Below are positions 12,101 through 24,149 of a stretch of DNA of 64,000 bases, one piece after another. The translations under genes were made by a program, and so were the position numbers. The stretch comes from Lantana camara (Eukaryota; Streptophyta; Magnoliopsida; Lamiales; Verbenaceae). The DNA lies in NCBI GenBank assembly GCA_037501455.1, contig CM074857.1, positions 105,929,501-105,993,500 of the forward strand, written 5' to 3'. Numbering within the stretch: the first letter of the stretch is position 1; each line of letters starts with the position of its first letter. A model generated the notes under the pieces. That model had not been told where the DNA came from and did no database searches. It saw nothing but the letters and a program-made list of their open reading frames with translations.

Positions 12101-13869
12101 TATATATCTGAAATAGAGGTGACGTGCTTTGCCATGTTAGGAGATATTTCAGTCATGCTCATCTATAAGCACAATCTATCATATTTACCTTTTTCTCCTT
12201 TTTAGTATATTTGTGATGCTTTTGCTGATTATGCCTAATCTACTGGCAGACTATTGGTCAAGCGTACGAAGACATGCAGACTCAGAACCAGCATCTGTTG
12301 CAGCAAGTTACTGAAAGGGATGAATACAATATAAAGGTTTTCTTTGACTATCGTTGTTTTTCCTTTAAGTTATGACTTTGATATGCAAGTATTCTTGTTA
12401 ATTTGATGCAACCTGTTCATTTTGCAGCTGGTGTCTGAAAGTGTTAAAGCAAAGCAATCGCAAAATGGTTTACTGTCTGAGAAACAAGGCTTAGCAAAGC
12501 AACTTCAACTACTTAATGGATCTCTTGAATCTTTGAAGTCAAGAATAGCTCAAAGTGAGGAGCAGGTAAATTGGTTATCTTGAAATTAAGCAATCACAAT
12601 TTATCTCCAGTTACTCCCGTCTTCAAGCCGACATACTTGCAGATGAAACATCACCACCTAGAAGTTCTAAGTTCTATTAAAGAAGACAGACATATGGTAA
12701 TGAAGCTCGAAGCTGCAAAGTGGGAATTAGCAGATGCAGAAAAGGAACTTAAGATGCTGAAATCTGTTGTAGTATCATCTGAGAAGGAGAATGAACAGAT
12801 CCAACGAAAAATAGAAGATATCCAAGTAGAATTAGAAAATGAAAGGTAATTTCTATTAGATCTGTTATCCACTATTGTTGAAAGTTATTGTTTGTATTCT
12901 TTTGCACAATATCACCGATGTCTAATTATCGAACCCCTCTACCCATCAGTGTCAGGAGGTTGATTAGAGTGGTTTCTTGTAATTAGGGAAACTAATTTAT
13001 TGTGATATTTGTGAAACGAAATCAAACATTAAGGGTGGTAAGTTGTAATTTCAACAGATATAGGGGTTCTTTCTAAATGGGGTATGCCTAAGGGTTTTTT
13101 TGGCAACTAATAACTATCCCTAGAGCTCTACCACTTCTACCAACATTTATAGATCCTGTAATCTAAACCAAAAGAAAAAAGAAAGAAATTAGATCCTGTA
13201 AATTTCCTTAACAATATAATACAACCAGTATATTGTATTTGATGGTCAGAGATTATATATAAATCAGTCTCATGTAAAGCATAAAACATAGGCATTAGCC
13301 TTTATACACACCTGTCGGTTATGTGAGTCCTCTGATGTAAATTTGCTTTGTGTTGGAAATCTTAATCGCGTATACACGGTTAAACTTACAGAAGTGAGCG
13401 AAAGAAGCTTGATGAAGAACTAATGGAGTTGAACAAAACTGTTGCCGAGTTGACTTCCGAAACAGGGGAGGCTGCAATACAGAAACTCCAAGAAGAGATT
13501 AAAGATTGCAAGGCTATACTCAAATGTGGTGTTTGTTTTGATCGGCCCAAGGAGGTACCACATTTCTGCCTTTGCTTCTTGAAACACATAAACTGACTTG
13601 TGTTTCCTTCTTTGAACCAACTTGAGAAAATCCGAGTACTTGTATACGTATTTCATTACCCTTATATTTCTTATGCTGCTTATATTTGTATTCCATTTTT
13701 GGCCATAAAAAGTTGTTGAAATATTATTTTCTGACAGGTGGTGATTGTGAAATGCTTCCATTTATTCTGCAATCAATGCATCCAAAGAAACCTGGAAATC
13801 CGGCATCGAAAGTGTCCCGGTTGTGGAACTGCGTTCGGACAAAACGACGTTAGATTCGTAAAGATTTGA
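6181..13869 (+). CDS. HUB2: E3 ubiquitin-protein ligase BRE1-like 2 (histone H2B monoubiquitination), 19 exons
   Basis: Exons: 6181-6285, 7813-7974, 8065-8152, 8232-8462, 8628-8795, 8932-9140, 9234-9317, 9420-9539, 9611-9797, 9877-10037, 10688-10759, 10848-10924, 11457-11651, 12046-12118, 12250-12336, 12428-12565, 12643-12845, 13392-13554, 13738-13869. All joins hold frame and give 884 residues, close to the plant HUB1/HUB2 length. The N-terminus (MESEDEPQQKRPHL) matches the HUB2 branch. Most of the protein is predicted coiled coil. The C-terminus is a C3HC4 RING finger (CGVCFDRP, CFHLFCNQC, CPGCG) ending in DVRFVKI. In plants HUB1 and HUB2 act together in the nucleus to monoubiquitinate histone H2B, affecting transcription elongation, dormancy and flowering. 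The large first intron (1.5 kb) is usual. The exon 13 acceptor is set at 11456 because using the next AG (11458) would create a stop. Confidence 0.95.
11030..11385. repeat. MITE-like remnant inside HUB2 intron 12
   Basis: The intron segment ends in AAGCTTAGCCAAACACCCTC, the complement of the terminal motif (GAGGGTGTTTGGCT...) common on plant DNA-transposon MITEs. Before it are repeated CTTATAAG/CTCATGAACTTACAAG words. The left end is not clear and no target duplication was found. Confidence 0.4.
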
Positions 13870-15522
13870 GGCAGCTTTAGAGAATTTGTTCCTGGAATCT
13901 TGGTTAAAGCCATATATTCACAACCTGTGTACATCATGTAGCTTTTCATTGTGTAGTGTAACAGTTCAGGATGTCTGATGATTAGTAGTAATATTTTTGT
14001 TTAGGTTTCAAATTTCAACAGAATGTTGAATGTTCATAACGTTTAGTTTGAGAGAGAATGGTAATATTTTGCCTTTTGGTATATATAAATAGTAATGCTA
14101 TTTAGGTCTTCAAATAAGAAGCCTAAGACTAATCTATATGTTGAACTCATACAGAATTCTCGAAGCCTCTAATGTACAGACGCTGCTAATAATGTCATTT
14201 TGTCGTATTGTGTCATGTCGGATACTTGTGTGAGATTTTGAATCGGATATTTTTCATTTGAAAATTTTCAAAAGAGTGCGTTTGATGTATTCGTACATCA
14301 TGAAATTATCTACTCAAGTAGGAAGATGTGAATGATCTAATTATCTTCTTTTATTTGCCATGTAAATGTGTATATTTTTATTAATATATTATTTATTATT
14401 CACATTTTAGGATGAAAGAGTGAGATTTAATATAAGGATCAATACTATTAAATCCATCCCCCCTTGAAATATTATTTTATGACAAAAAAAATAGCTGTAA
14501 CTCAATACAATAAAAAGAAATGATATTACCACAACTTAAAATAATGATTTTTTAAAAGAAATATTAACATAAATTGTATTTAAAGAAAATATTATGAAAA
14601 TAAACTATATTTAATAACATGAAATGTACTAAATGATTATTTAGTTTAAAAATTCATAAATTTTGAAGTTAAAAAATATATTACCATCGATGTAAAACAT
14701 TGGCACTGGGTTTTAATTGGTTATAATATAAATTGAATAAAATAAAATAATGGTATTACATATTTAATTAATTATTTATATTTGGGAGGAGATTACTGAC
14801 ATAAATTACATAATAACAAATAATTAAATAAGACGAATGGTAGCACGTGACCCCACATCCCATCCACATCCTTAAAGAAGATAAAACCTTATCCGCTATG
14901 AAATTATTGTCCTATTCTTGATATACAAATACTATCATATCTTTCAATAATATCTTAAATTTGACTTCATAATTGGTGCTATCATTTATTATATATTTAT
15001 CTTTTTACATTCTAAATATATAGTATTAATTATATTGTATTTAATTAATTATTATTAATTTTATTGTCACAAAATGAATAATTAATTAACTCAAATTCTA
15101 TCAATATTTGTTGCAAGCAAGGGGCCAAACTGATGACCCTTTTACTGCCCGGATGAATAATTTTTTTGAGTCGATGAGGAAGTTGAGTATTAACTTTGTT
15201 AAAGATATCCGAATAATATTATATTTTTATCTTTGTTTTACAAGACACTTTTGTCTAAATGCTGCATTTTACGTTGTATGTATGTTGGATTTCAATTATC
15301 TTACATATGAGATAGAGATCTCGATAACAAGTCCACGAGTGTATTGCTCTGTTTAAGGGAAAAATGAAATGAAATGCATATTTTGAGAAACTTTGAAAAA
15401 TAAAAAAAAATCTGCAGCAAAACGACGCCGTGTTGGTCCAGCTGAGAGTGCTCAAGATCAACTACACTCTATTGTGAACTGCGAAACACAGGAAAACCTT
15501 GTCCGATTTCTTGCTCACAGGA
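13870..15522. other. AT-rich intergenic DNA between HUB2 and the plastid-protein gene
   Basis: This holds the HUB2 3' UTR (about 13870-14100) and then very AT-rich sequence with no supported gene. A short plus-strand frame at about 15108-15180 looks protein-like but has no start context, partner exon or family match I recognise. The last ~130 bp should be promoter and leader of the next gene. Confidence 0.6.
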
Positions 15523-17405
15523 ATGCTTCTGCAAACCACCGCCACCGCCTCCGCCTCCGCCGCCGCCGCCGTGTCGTCGGCCTCTTTTGCATCTCCATTC
15601 CACTGCCGTTGCTGCTACACCTCCAAAAATCCCACTCATACCTCTTCCGTTTCTCTGCCCAAAACTGCCTTTCTGCCTCTTCTCGATGGAAGATTGTATC
15701 TAGGTACGAAATCAGGAACCAATTCGCTGAAAATTGATGGTAATAAGAGAGCAATTACGCCGCGGGCGACTTTGCTGGAGGCTCCGGTTTTGTGGGCCGG
15801 TCGCCTCTGCATTTTCTATGCACTTTTGAAAGCTGGGTTGGCTGGATCTCCTGCTAATCCACTTGTTTCAGGTACTTGTGTGGATCTGTGATGGTAAAGG
15901 TTTAGTCTTTTCTTGTTTTTTGTTTGGTGGAAGAAGAAGAAGAAGAAGAAGAAGGTGTTTTGTGTTGGTTGGAGAGTTGATTTTGTGCTTTTGTTGTTAG
16001 ATTTGGAGAGTGGAGCTGATGATTTGGGGTTTTCGAAGTGGTTTGATGCGTTGAGCAAACCAGGTTTGGGATTTGCTTCACATTCATTGTAGTAACTTCT
16101 GCTTATGTAATGTATCTATCTATATTTATATCTGTATGGATATCTGTGTGTGTTTGTGTTTCTATGTTGATAAGGTTGATTATCTAATCTGTTGAGACTT
16201 TCATACAATTGTGATATCTTGGTGTTGAAGTTGTATACATGAGCTATGGAAGATAGATGCAGGTTCCTTTGAACTTGGTTTGCTGCAATGGTTTTAACTT
16301 TAATTAGTGTCTCCCTGCAAGAACTGCTTGTGTTAATAGTTAGGTTTTGTGGTGGCTAGGGAAAAACTGTTTCTTCTGATTAACTTTTGGATCGAAATCG
16401 CATTTGCGGGAAAAATTCTTGGTTTTGTACTATTTTCTCACTTTGTTTTGCCATTCTTGATTGTGATTTTCTTGCAATGTTGTGTGCATGTTGTTATGAC
16501 CTAGTGGTCCTTTTGTAGAAGTTTAAGAAACTTGAGTGTTTCTTCTGGCAGCAGAAATATAAGCGATGAGATCGACAGCTTTCGAAATGAACATTTTGCT
16601 GCTTTCAGAATGAACTTTCTGTTTTATTGAATGGACTGCAGTTTAGAAGGTTTTTACTTGCTAATGATCAAGAGTCTTTAGATGTTTGTCTTCTGCTTTT
16701 AGATATTCTTGACCATGGACAATTCTGATTCAAATTGATATACTCTAATATGCATGGTTTGTAACCAAGAAACATGCTTTTGATCGACACAGATGATAGT
16801 TTTTCAGTCTTAGTGATCCAAAATTTATCATCTTTATTCAGAAAAGGAGGCGATTGAAAGACGAAAATTGGTGAGCAAATGGCATCCTACGACAAAGGGA
16901 ACCCTCAAGCGCAATTACAGAATAGCTTCTAAATCTGAGGGAAGGCGTCTGCTTAAAGCCATTGCTTCTGTATTGTCGGACGATGATCAGTTTAGAGATG
17001 CCACCTCACACAAGGTAGGGAATTTTTGGAGAAGAAAATGTAAAGAACTTAGAAAGAAAAAAAAGAAACTAGAAGCTGGAAATTGCACCCTCTGAAAGTG
17101 CTTTTAAGCAGCTAGCTTATTTTAAGCAGAAGCAATAGAGCAAAAGACTTTCTGTTTTTCTTACCCTAAAAGTAGAAAAACACTTATGTAACAATCTTTT
17201 GTTCCTCCAGGGTTGTCAAATTAGGAGGGAAAGTGCTCATGGTGAAAGCGTATGTTGTAACAATGTTCGCGCATTGTTCGATGAGCTCCCAACGCCACAT
17301 CTGGTTGTGGAAATCACCCCGTTTCCGGCTGGCCCTCTTACAGAAAATGATTATGCTAAGGCTGAGAGATTGGAAAGGGTGCTGAGATCTGGCCCTTCTG
17401 TTTGA
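15523..17405 (+). CDS. Conserved plant protein of unknown function, probably chloroplast-targeted
   Basis: Exons 15523-15871, 16001-16063, 16842-17014 and 17211-17405 join in frame to 259 residues. The ATG at 15523 opens a Ser/Thr/Ala-rich, acid-poor N-terminus of about 70-80 residues typical of a chloroplast transit peptide (MLLQTTATASASAAAAVSSA). A hydrophobic stretch follows (VLWAGRLCIFYALLKAGLAG), possibly one membrane helix. The C-terminal half is basic then mixed (KWHPTTKGTLKRNYR, SDDDQFRDATSHKGC, LPTPHLVVEITPFPAGPL) and looks highly conserved. I recognise it as a single-copy-style plant protein but cannot name it. Two adjacent cysteines (ESVCCNN) and a third (KGCQI) could be functional. 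It converges with the SF1-like gene, whose stop codon is 590 bp away on the other strand. Confidence 0.8.
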
Positions 17406-17995
17406 ACAATTATGTAACTGTTAACTTTTCTTGTATGGATCCTGTTTATTTGTACATAGTTTTCCTTAATGACTAGGAGTTGGCTGAACATACTACTGCC
17501 TTTATCAACACTTTTGAACACAACAACATTTGCCCATTTGATGAATTGGGGGAAATTGCTACTTTCGTCCCATATTGTATCTTCTTTTTTACCTTTTCTT
17601 TTGGTCCCCATAATACTGCAAACGATAGGACCAAAATCGAAAAGGGATATTTTATCGGAAAAAAGAGTTGCATTTTTGCCATAAATTGGCGCTCTTCAAA
17701 TATCAACATATCAAATCAAAATTTGGAAGAAAGGATAAATGACATTTCAAAAAACGAACACAAACAACAATACTGCCAACCTTGTTTAATTATAAGAGTA
17801 AATGTTCCAATACTAACTACAGTACTCTTTCCAGAAACCATCAACAATACACAAACACCAACTAAAAAAACCTGCTGATTTCTGTACTACCTTGTTAAAC
17901 CATGGCGATGCAAAAGAATGGCAATAGAAATCAGAGAAATAATTTGCAGACAAACCATGCATCCTCAAATTTAAAACAAAGTGCTTCTATATAAC
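17406..17995. other. Convergent 3' intergenic region
   Basis: The 590 bp between the two stop codons must hold both 3' UTRs and polyadenylation sites. Open frames on both strands here are short, overlap each other and have no recognisable protein character. Confidence 0.6.
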
Positions 17996-20900
17996 TCACT
18001 TGACTCCTACCGAAGCCATCAGGTCCTCATACTCAGGATCAGTTTCACTATGCACCCTTGCTGCATTACCACCACCCGTTTGAGGATTGAAAGGTGCCGA
18101 AGTAGGAGAGAAGGGATCGTATACCGGCTGACGAACAGAAGAGGGGCTTGAAAACGGCCTTCCTGGATGGTTCCCAAATTGCTGATGGGGTGCCGGAAAC
18201 CTCTGAGGGTGAATTGGGCGGGGAAGGTGATTTTCCTGAAGATGCATCTGGTGATTTCCAGGTCTGGGATGAAATGGGCCTGAAGAGTTATTAATAGGGT
18301 GAGGAGGAGGCACAAAGTTTCTTGGTTGCATATGTGGGCCAGGTAATATAGGATGTCTAGGTGGAATTTGGGAGAAGTTTGTAGGGATTTGAGCCCTCGG
18401 TTGATTGACTTGGTGGCTCATTTGAGGCCCGGGGAAACCTTGAATAGGAGAAGGATTCAAGTTATGTCTCATAGGCCTCATTAATGGAGGCTGAGGTGGG
18501 GGTCTTATATTGTGATGTGCCTGTTGACTAGATTGCCAAGGCGGCCCCTGAGGAGGTGTATTGAGGGGGTGGTGAGGCTGAAAAGTGAAATCACTAGAAC
18601 TCGGTTGAGGTCTTGGAATTGATGACGAAAGAGGTCTCATGGAATCTAAATTTGGGGAAGATTGTCCCATGAAAGGCATGGAGGCAGGGGAGGGTCCCCG
18701 TATAGGATTGTTGGGGTTATTCAAGGGAGGTGGTCCAGATACGGCCATGTTCTGTGAGGCATTATGTTGAACAGGTGGAGGAGGTATTGGCAGAGGAGCG
18801 TGTCTTGGTCCACCAGTTTGCATGTACGATGGCTGAGGTCGGGAGGGAATAACAGAGTGAGTTTGCACGACCGGACTAAAACTTGCAGGTATACCGGGTC
18901 GAGGTCCAAATAATGAAGGGATATTTGTGGGATTAAATGGCGAGGCAGATACTTGGACATTTTGACTTAGTAAAGGTGTTGACGAATTTATTGGGATTTG
19001 AGTTTGACCAACAGAAAACCATCCTTGAGGAAATTGATGAAATTGACCTTGAGGAGGTGGTAAAGATCCAGAGAACTGTTGGGTTGTTCCTTGATTTACT
19101 GGATTAGGTGGTATGGTGGGATCCAGAATGGTTTTAATTGGAAGAGTATTGGCAATACCATCAGAAACTACAGTTGATGTTGAAGAAGATACTGGATTCA
19201 CCTGATACAAAGAAGAAATACTATTAATATTTGATAAAGTTCTAATATATGCATGTTTTGGTTTGGCTATTTGGAACATACTGAAACTGGAGTGACTAAC
19301 AACTCAATCAAAGCCACAGCTGCATCAATTTTCTCGAATGTGTCAGCTGATACATGTACGTACATATCATCGTAAGTATTTTCGTTTTCTTTCGAATCTG
19401 TAGGAGTAATTTCGACCTGAAAAAAACAAAGAATAGGAAAATTATGTTACCAAAAGGATAAAGACTGACAACTTAGTAGAACAAGAAAATAGATTTACAG
19501 TGTTGATACCTTTCCTCCTGTATCTGCCTTTGTGCCATAAACTCGTATTTTAGCTCCTGTTTCCTGATTCGAATTGTCATACGATGGCAATAGTTTTGTT
19601 AGTGATATTAATTAACACAGTAATAGATCCCAACAGTAGAGGAGTAACAAAGAGCATATACCTTTTCCACTCGTTTTTGAGTATCATTTGCAGTGCCAAA
19701 TATTGAACCAATAAAATTGTACCCAGGATACTCTTTGATCTGCATAGCATATTTATACACAGGCTCTCGTAAGTGATTCAAATCTTATTTACAGAGAAGT
19801 ACTGCAAGGGATCTGTTCAGTGAAATACTGGCAATGTTCCTACAATCACCTCGTGTAACCAGTGAGCCCAAACGAAATCTTACCACGAAGTAATGCTCAC
19901 GAGGAAAAAAAAAAAAAACTAAGAGAGAGAGAGAGAAACTTCTGCATCCATTTGTTTCATGAAGTAAAGACTCTAAAGCATAGGAAACATATGCTGATAC
20001 TATCATAATAGGTTCAAATCATGCCTGATTGTCAACTTAAGCTACCTAATGCAATATAACCAGGACATGCTTTGGCATCCAAACATCAAGTATTGGCTTC
20101 ATCAGCTAACCATGCTTTTCATGTGATAAAGAACAAAGGTACACAAGAAAAGGAAGAAAGGCATGTAAAGACATCACTCACAGGAATTGGAACTTTTGCC
20201 TCTTTCAGCAGAGGCTTATAATCTGCAGGAGCCTTATATGCTGGATTTATCTTTAATATTTCACCTGGAATTAGATTGAAACAATAAAGAAACTAGTCAA
20301 AAAGAGAAAATTTAAACAGAATATATATTTATGACTTCATCTTATTCGTACCAATGATTTCACGCCGTTCAAGCTCCAGCAGCTCCGAGTCCTATAACCC
20401 ATCACTCGTAGTGTAAGTACAGAAAGCTAAAGAATATAAACACAAATTAATGCATCCTGAAAAATTCGGACCTCATTGCTAAGCTGATGATCTGATGTCT
20501 TCCCATCTTGGAATTCTGATGTCAGTGCTGAGCCTTCATTATCCTCAAGGTCCAGTGTCCCTAATGTCAGCTGTTGTGATATTTGATTGATCCGAGTCTG
20601 TCCAAAATTCGTACCACCAAAAAGGCGACAATATCATCACTTAGAAGCACGTGGGATGTGAAGCTGTTGCGAGCCACTCAATAAGAAGACACTGACATTT
20701 TTGTACCCAAACGGGAAAACGAAATTCTTAAGTTGCACTTAGCAATAAAAGTCCTCTCACATATTTGGGGCTGAGATTGCCTCCAACCTAATCCTATATT
20801 TGAATACTACTTACCAAGAAAAACTCCAAAAGCAAATTACAAAGACTCTCAATATTGAAGAGAAAACCAACAAATCAAATACCTGATATGCCAATGCTCT

Positions 20901-21164
20901 CCCTTTCCGAACAGTTGGATCCATGGTTAGATCTGGTCCCCATTTGGTTTTCCTCTGCAGGTGATTAGCCGATTCCTCATTTGCCTGATCAGCATCCCCC
21001 TTCTTACCCCGGAATATAGGAACCAAAGAACCTGCTAGCTTGTTTTTTGGGATGACGAATCCTAATTTTTTGGCAAACATGGAAACCTTTGGGCCACTTG
21101 TGGATGAAGGAGTTGTTGCTGTAGTCTGAACATTGCTAGATGTATGCTCAATTTCAGTGCCCAT
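17996..21164 (-). CDS. SF1/branchpoint-binding-protein-like KH-domain RNA-binding protein
   Basis: Coding exons in order: 21164-20883, 20597-20472, 20391-20352, 20264-20182, 19739-19662, 19563-19510, 19416-19282, 19201-17996; all joins hold frame and give 667 residues. Residues ~72-110 resemble the SF1 helix-hairpin domain (KTKWGPDLTMDPTVRKGRAL, then TRINQISQQL). Residues ~150-265 are a KH domain of the SF1/QUA2 type (YPGYNFIGSIFG, QKRVEKETGAKIRVYGTK). The GXXG loop is altered: the segment after IFG reads TANDTQ. Residues ~267-667 are a long Pro/Gln/His/Ser-rich tail ending in EYEDLMASVGVK. No zinc knuckle or RRM is seen, unlike canonical plant SF1. It is probably nuclear and acts in splicing or another RNA step by family analogy. 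A 5' UTR exon near 22113-22310 is inferred. Confidence 0.85.
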
Positions 21165-21170
21165 CTTACT

Positions 21171-22310
21171 CTGCAAGCACGCTTCAGCAATCAACCACTA
21201 CAAATTAGGCTTGTATATGACTTGCTTCAGGAGGCGAGCCTCACAATAAGTTACTCAACTAGACACAAATGTAAGAGACAGACAATTGAATGCTAAACTC
21301 TCAATCACCAACTTGTCACATGCAGCAACGGCTTCATTTTGGATCAGAAAAGCAGAAGTATTACTTAGTCATACTCAACCAAGACAAAGCTTAGAATTTA
21401 TGCAATTTGAACATGAGATTTGTATAGTAATGTATTGCATTGAGGGACATTCTCTTTGAAGGTATTATGGGTTAAGCGCCGCCAATGAAGATCAAAGACA
21501 TGAGTAACCAAAAGAGAGCCGCTGATGACAATCTAGATAAGATGACGGAATCCAAGAACTCAGGAAAACACATTACTGGAGAACTATGCAAGAAAGAGCA
21601 AGTTGTGTCATCCATCAAACACTAGTAGGCAAAGGAATCATACCGAATTCCATAATTCAGGCAACTGAAAACAAAATTCCATATTCAAGCAATTCAATGG
21701 AGACATCAAAACACTCCCAACCCCAACGACCAACTATCCAAGACTTCATTAACAGCTTTCATTTACCAGCACCAACATAACAAAAGAGCAATTAAAAAAA
21801 ATCCGATGAAGAATTGAAAACTTCCAATAAATGCAAACCAAAGCGCACACAAGAATTTCAAAGAACCCCAGTTCAAATGATTACCACCTCCTCACTTTCT
21901 TCTCCAATTTCTCAGTAAACCAGACTCCCATAACCTCAAAAATACTTAATAACTCCTCCCTCACCTCACCTCCCCCCACCCCAACCACCCCTTTTGCTCT
22001 CCCATCCTTTCATCTACCCATTAATCCACCAAAAACAACAAAAATCAATAAACAATATGCACATAACTCATCAACAAACAGGCAAGCGCACACACAAGAC
22101 ATATACACATACCGCCGGGAGGCGCTGGATTCAGGTATCCGAAGCGTATATACAGTGCAAAATACCTCCGATTACTCGTCTAACTGCAATGGAGGAATTG
22201 CGTATACTATGCGAGGGAAATGGAGGGATCCCAGAAGAAGAAGAAGAAGGGTATTTTGAGATAGCTGAAAAGAGACAAGAATTGCAGTGAAATAGTGTGT
22301 GAATTTCTGC
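21171..22310 (-). promoter_or_regulatory. 5' UTR exon and leader intron of the SF1-like gene
   Basis: The first coding exon begins just after a good minus-strand acceptor (GTGCTTGCAG, complement at 21171-21180), six bases before the ATG. A good donor (CGGCG then GTATGTG) is at 22112-22111 on the minus strand. This gives a leader intron of about 940 bp and a noncoding first exon from roughly 22310 down to 22113, which includes a CTTCTT repeat. Plus-strand ORFs in this interval are treated as shadows. Confidence 0.5.
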
Positions 22311-23370
22311 ATCTTTGCTGCTACAAGTTTATTTTGTGGGTTTTTGGGCGATTATTATTACAAAATTTTATACGCGATTAATTACGATACAATTTATTTA
22401 GTCATTTCAAAACGATATCCCATTTTGATTGATTTGTAACTTGGATATTTGTATTGTTAAATTTATAATTTATAAAAATTGTTAATTTTATAAATTTTTT
22501 TATATACTCGATATAATACTTATACCAAACAAGATTTATAATGATATAATTTTTCAATTTAATAGATTATATTATAATTAGATCTAAATATAACTTAATA
22601 AGATATAAATTTCTATTTATTATTATTATTATTATTTGGTTCCCATTATTAGGGGAGTATTTGGCAGGACAAAGCTAATGAAGATAATTATCTGTTCAAT
22701 TGGTTGTGATAACAAAAGTTAGTCCTTCAAATGTCCCGATAATAGTTTTAACGTATTTAAAAGAATTATGTTAGTTTAATCAAAAAATTTAAACATTTAC
22801 TATATAAATTTTGAGTATTTAATACACAATTACTATTCAATTGTCTCGTGTTCAAGTACTCAAAAATCTAGTATTCACCACACAACTACCATTCAAACAT
22901 TTAGAAAATACTACAATAGATTATCCTAGTTAATTAGAAACTCATTTTTAGAGTTGTTAAATAGCATAGTGTATTTCTTGGGTTTCATCAATAGCATAGA
23001 ACTTTTACAATATTTTAATAAATATAAGAATTGATGTGTTAAATAATTAATACGTTTATTTCTAATAAAATAAACTATCTTTTAGTGTTTGTTTAATCAG
23101 AAATTTCGAGTATTCAATAGGGTCCAACCCAATATATATATATATATATATATATAGTATTCGATAACAGAAAATCTAGCCCTCTATGGGTGATCGACAA
23201 GAACAGTTGAAATAGAAACATGTTGTTGAACTCTCTCTCCAAAACTTGTTCAAATCGAGCTTCACTCACATCCCCGTAAAGGCCTTCTTCCCCCGGCTAA
23301 GAACATTAAACCTCACGGTTTTTGACAACGGCCTGCAAGACACATACGGAAGAAACCATCCAAATTGTCC
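22311..23370. other. AT-rich intergenic DNA
   Basis: Upstream of the SF1-like gene the sequence is AT-rich with a TTA microsatellite (about 22618-22636) and a TA repeat (about 23137-23155). No gene is supported. It leads into a series of transposon fragments. Confidence 0.6.
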
Positions 23371-23480
23371 GCAGGGTGTAGCTCAGTTGGTTCCGGAGGG
23401 GCAGATTTGCGACAAGGTGCAAGGTTCGATTCCCACAGGTTGCAGTGTGGGAGCTTTATTCTTGAGTCCAATTTGGACTT
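23371..23480 (+). mobile_element. tRNA-derived SINE-like sequence
   Basis: A pol III A box (TAGCTCAGTTGG, 23379-23390) is followed 32 bp later by a B box (GGTTCGATTCC, 23423-23433), the spacing of a tRNA-like promoter. The flanks do not fold into an acceptor stem, so this is a tRNA-derived repeat rather than a tRNA gene. The 3' limit is unclear because another repeat-like sequence (about 23505-23590) follows directly. Confidence 0.55.
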
Positions 23481-23504
23481 TGAGGGTGGGCTCTGTTGGG
23501 ACCG

Positions 23505-23590
23505 CGCGCCTTCACCCTAACTCCGCATTAGTATGATGTTGTCCGCTTTGGGCCAAGCCCGCACGGATTTGTTTTTGGGCATCTCCCAAA
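23505..23590. repeat. Short retrotransposon-like repeat fragment
   Basis: The text around GTCCGCTTTGGGCCAAGCC at 23540 is of a type I remember as recurring in many plant genomes within transposon-derived repeats. It joins abruptly to the copia gag fragment at about 23585. Family and boundaries are not established. Confidence 0.35.
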
Positions 23591-24050
23591 AGCCCTCTAT
23601 GCTCTCTCTTCAATTTAAAACAATATTTCTTGATATGACCAGGTTCACCACAATGATCACACTTAAATTCTTTCCATCCTAAACTTGACTTGCTTCGACT
23701 TTTGCTTCTACCTTTGTTATTATATTTATGTTGGCTTCTCCCCCTATTCTCTGAAATCAACAACTCGGGTTGAGACGAATGCTGAGTTTTTCGTCTCATC
23801 TCTTCATTCAAAACATTACTCTTCACAAACTCAACGGTTATACCACCATCAGACGAAGAGTTAACAAGTGAAACACGAAAAGTTTCTCAAGAATCAGGCA
23901 AAGTGGCAAGAATCCAAAGTCCGATAATTTCATCACCAAATTTAATGCCCATACCTATCAACTGATCAAGAACACCTTGAAACTCATTCAAGTGATCAGC
24001 AACAGAAGTTCCTTCTTTGTATTTCAACTGCATCATCTTCTTAATTATAA
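23585..24050 (-). pseudogene. Ty1/copia gag fragment with zinc knuckle and internal stop
   Basis: Read on the minus strand from about 24045, the sequence gives a copia gag core: MMQLKYKEGTSVADHLNEF, then FGDEIIGLWILATLPDS, an in-frame TGA (Trp to stop, near 23888), and a tail with a CCHC zinc knuckle, CDHCGEPGHIKKYC (about 23622-23665). Upstream gag, protease and pol are absent. It is a dead fragment. Confidence 0.85.
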
Positions 24051-24149
24051 GAAGATCAATTACAAAACATAAAGTATTTCAAACATTATTTAAGTTGATT
24101 AACTAAAATTAAATAGATATTATCAAAGAAAGAATACAACGATAACAAA

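Noticed and set aside
15108..15356. 82-codon frame with a protein-like start (ARMNNFFESMRKLS)
   Set aside because: No recognised family, AT-rich hydrophobic tail, no promoter or partner exon; kept only as a note.
21586..22290. Plus-strand ORFs upstream of the SF1-like gene
   Set aside because: They are Thr/Pro/Asn-rich frames opposite the leader intron and 5' UTR exon of the minus-strand gene, with no protein-family character.
23371..23445. tRNA gene suggested by good A and B boxes
   Set aside because: The flanking bases do not pair as a 7-bp acceptor stem and no proper anticodon arm is formed; a tRNA-derived SINE is a better reading.
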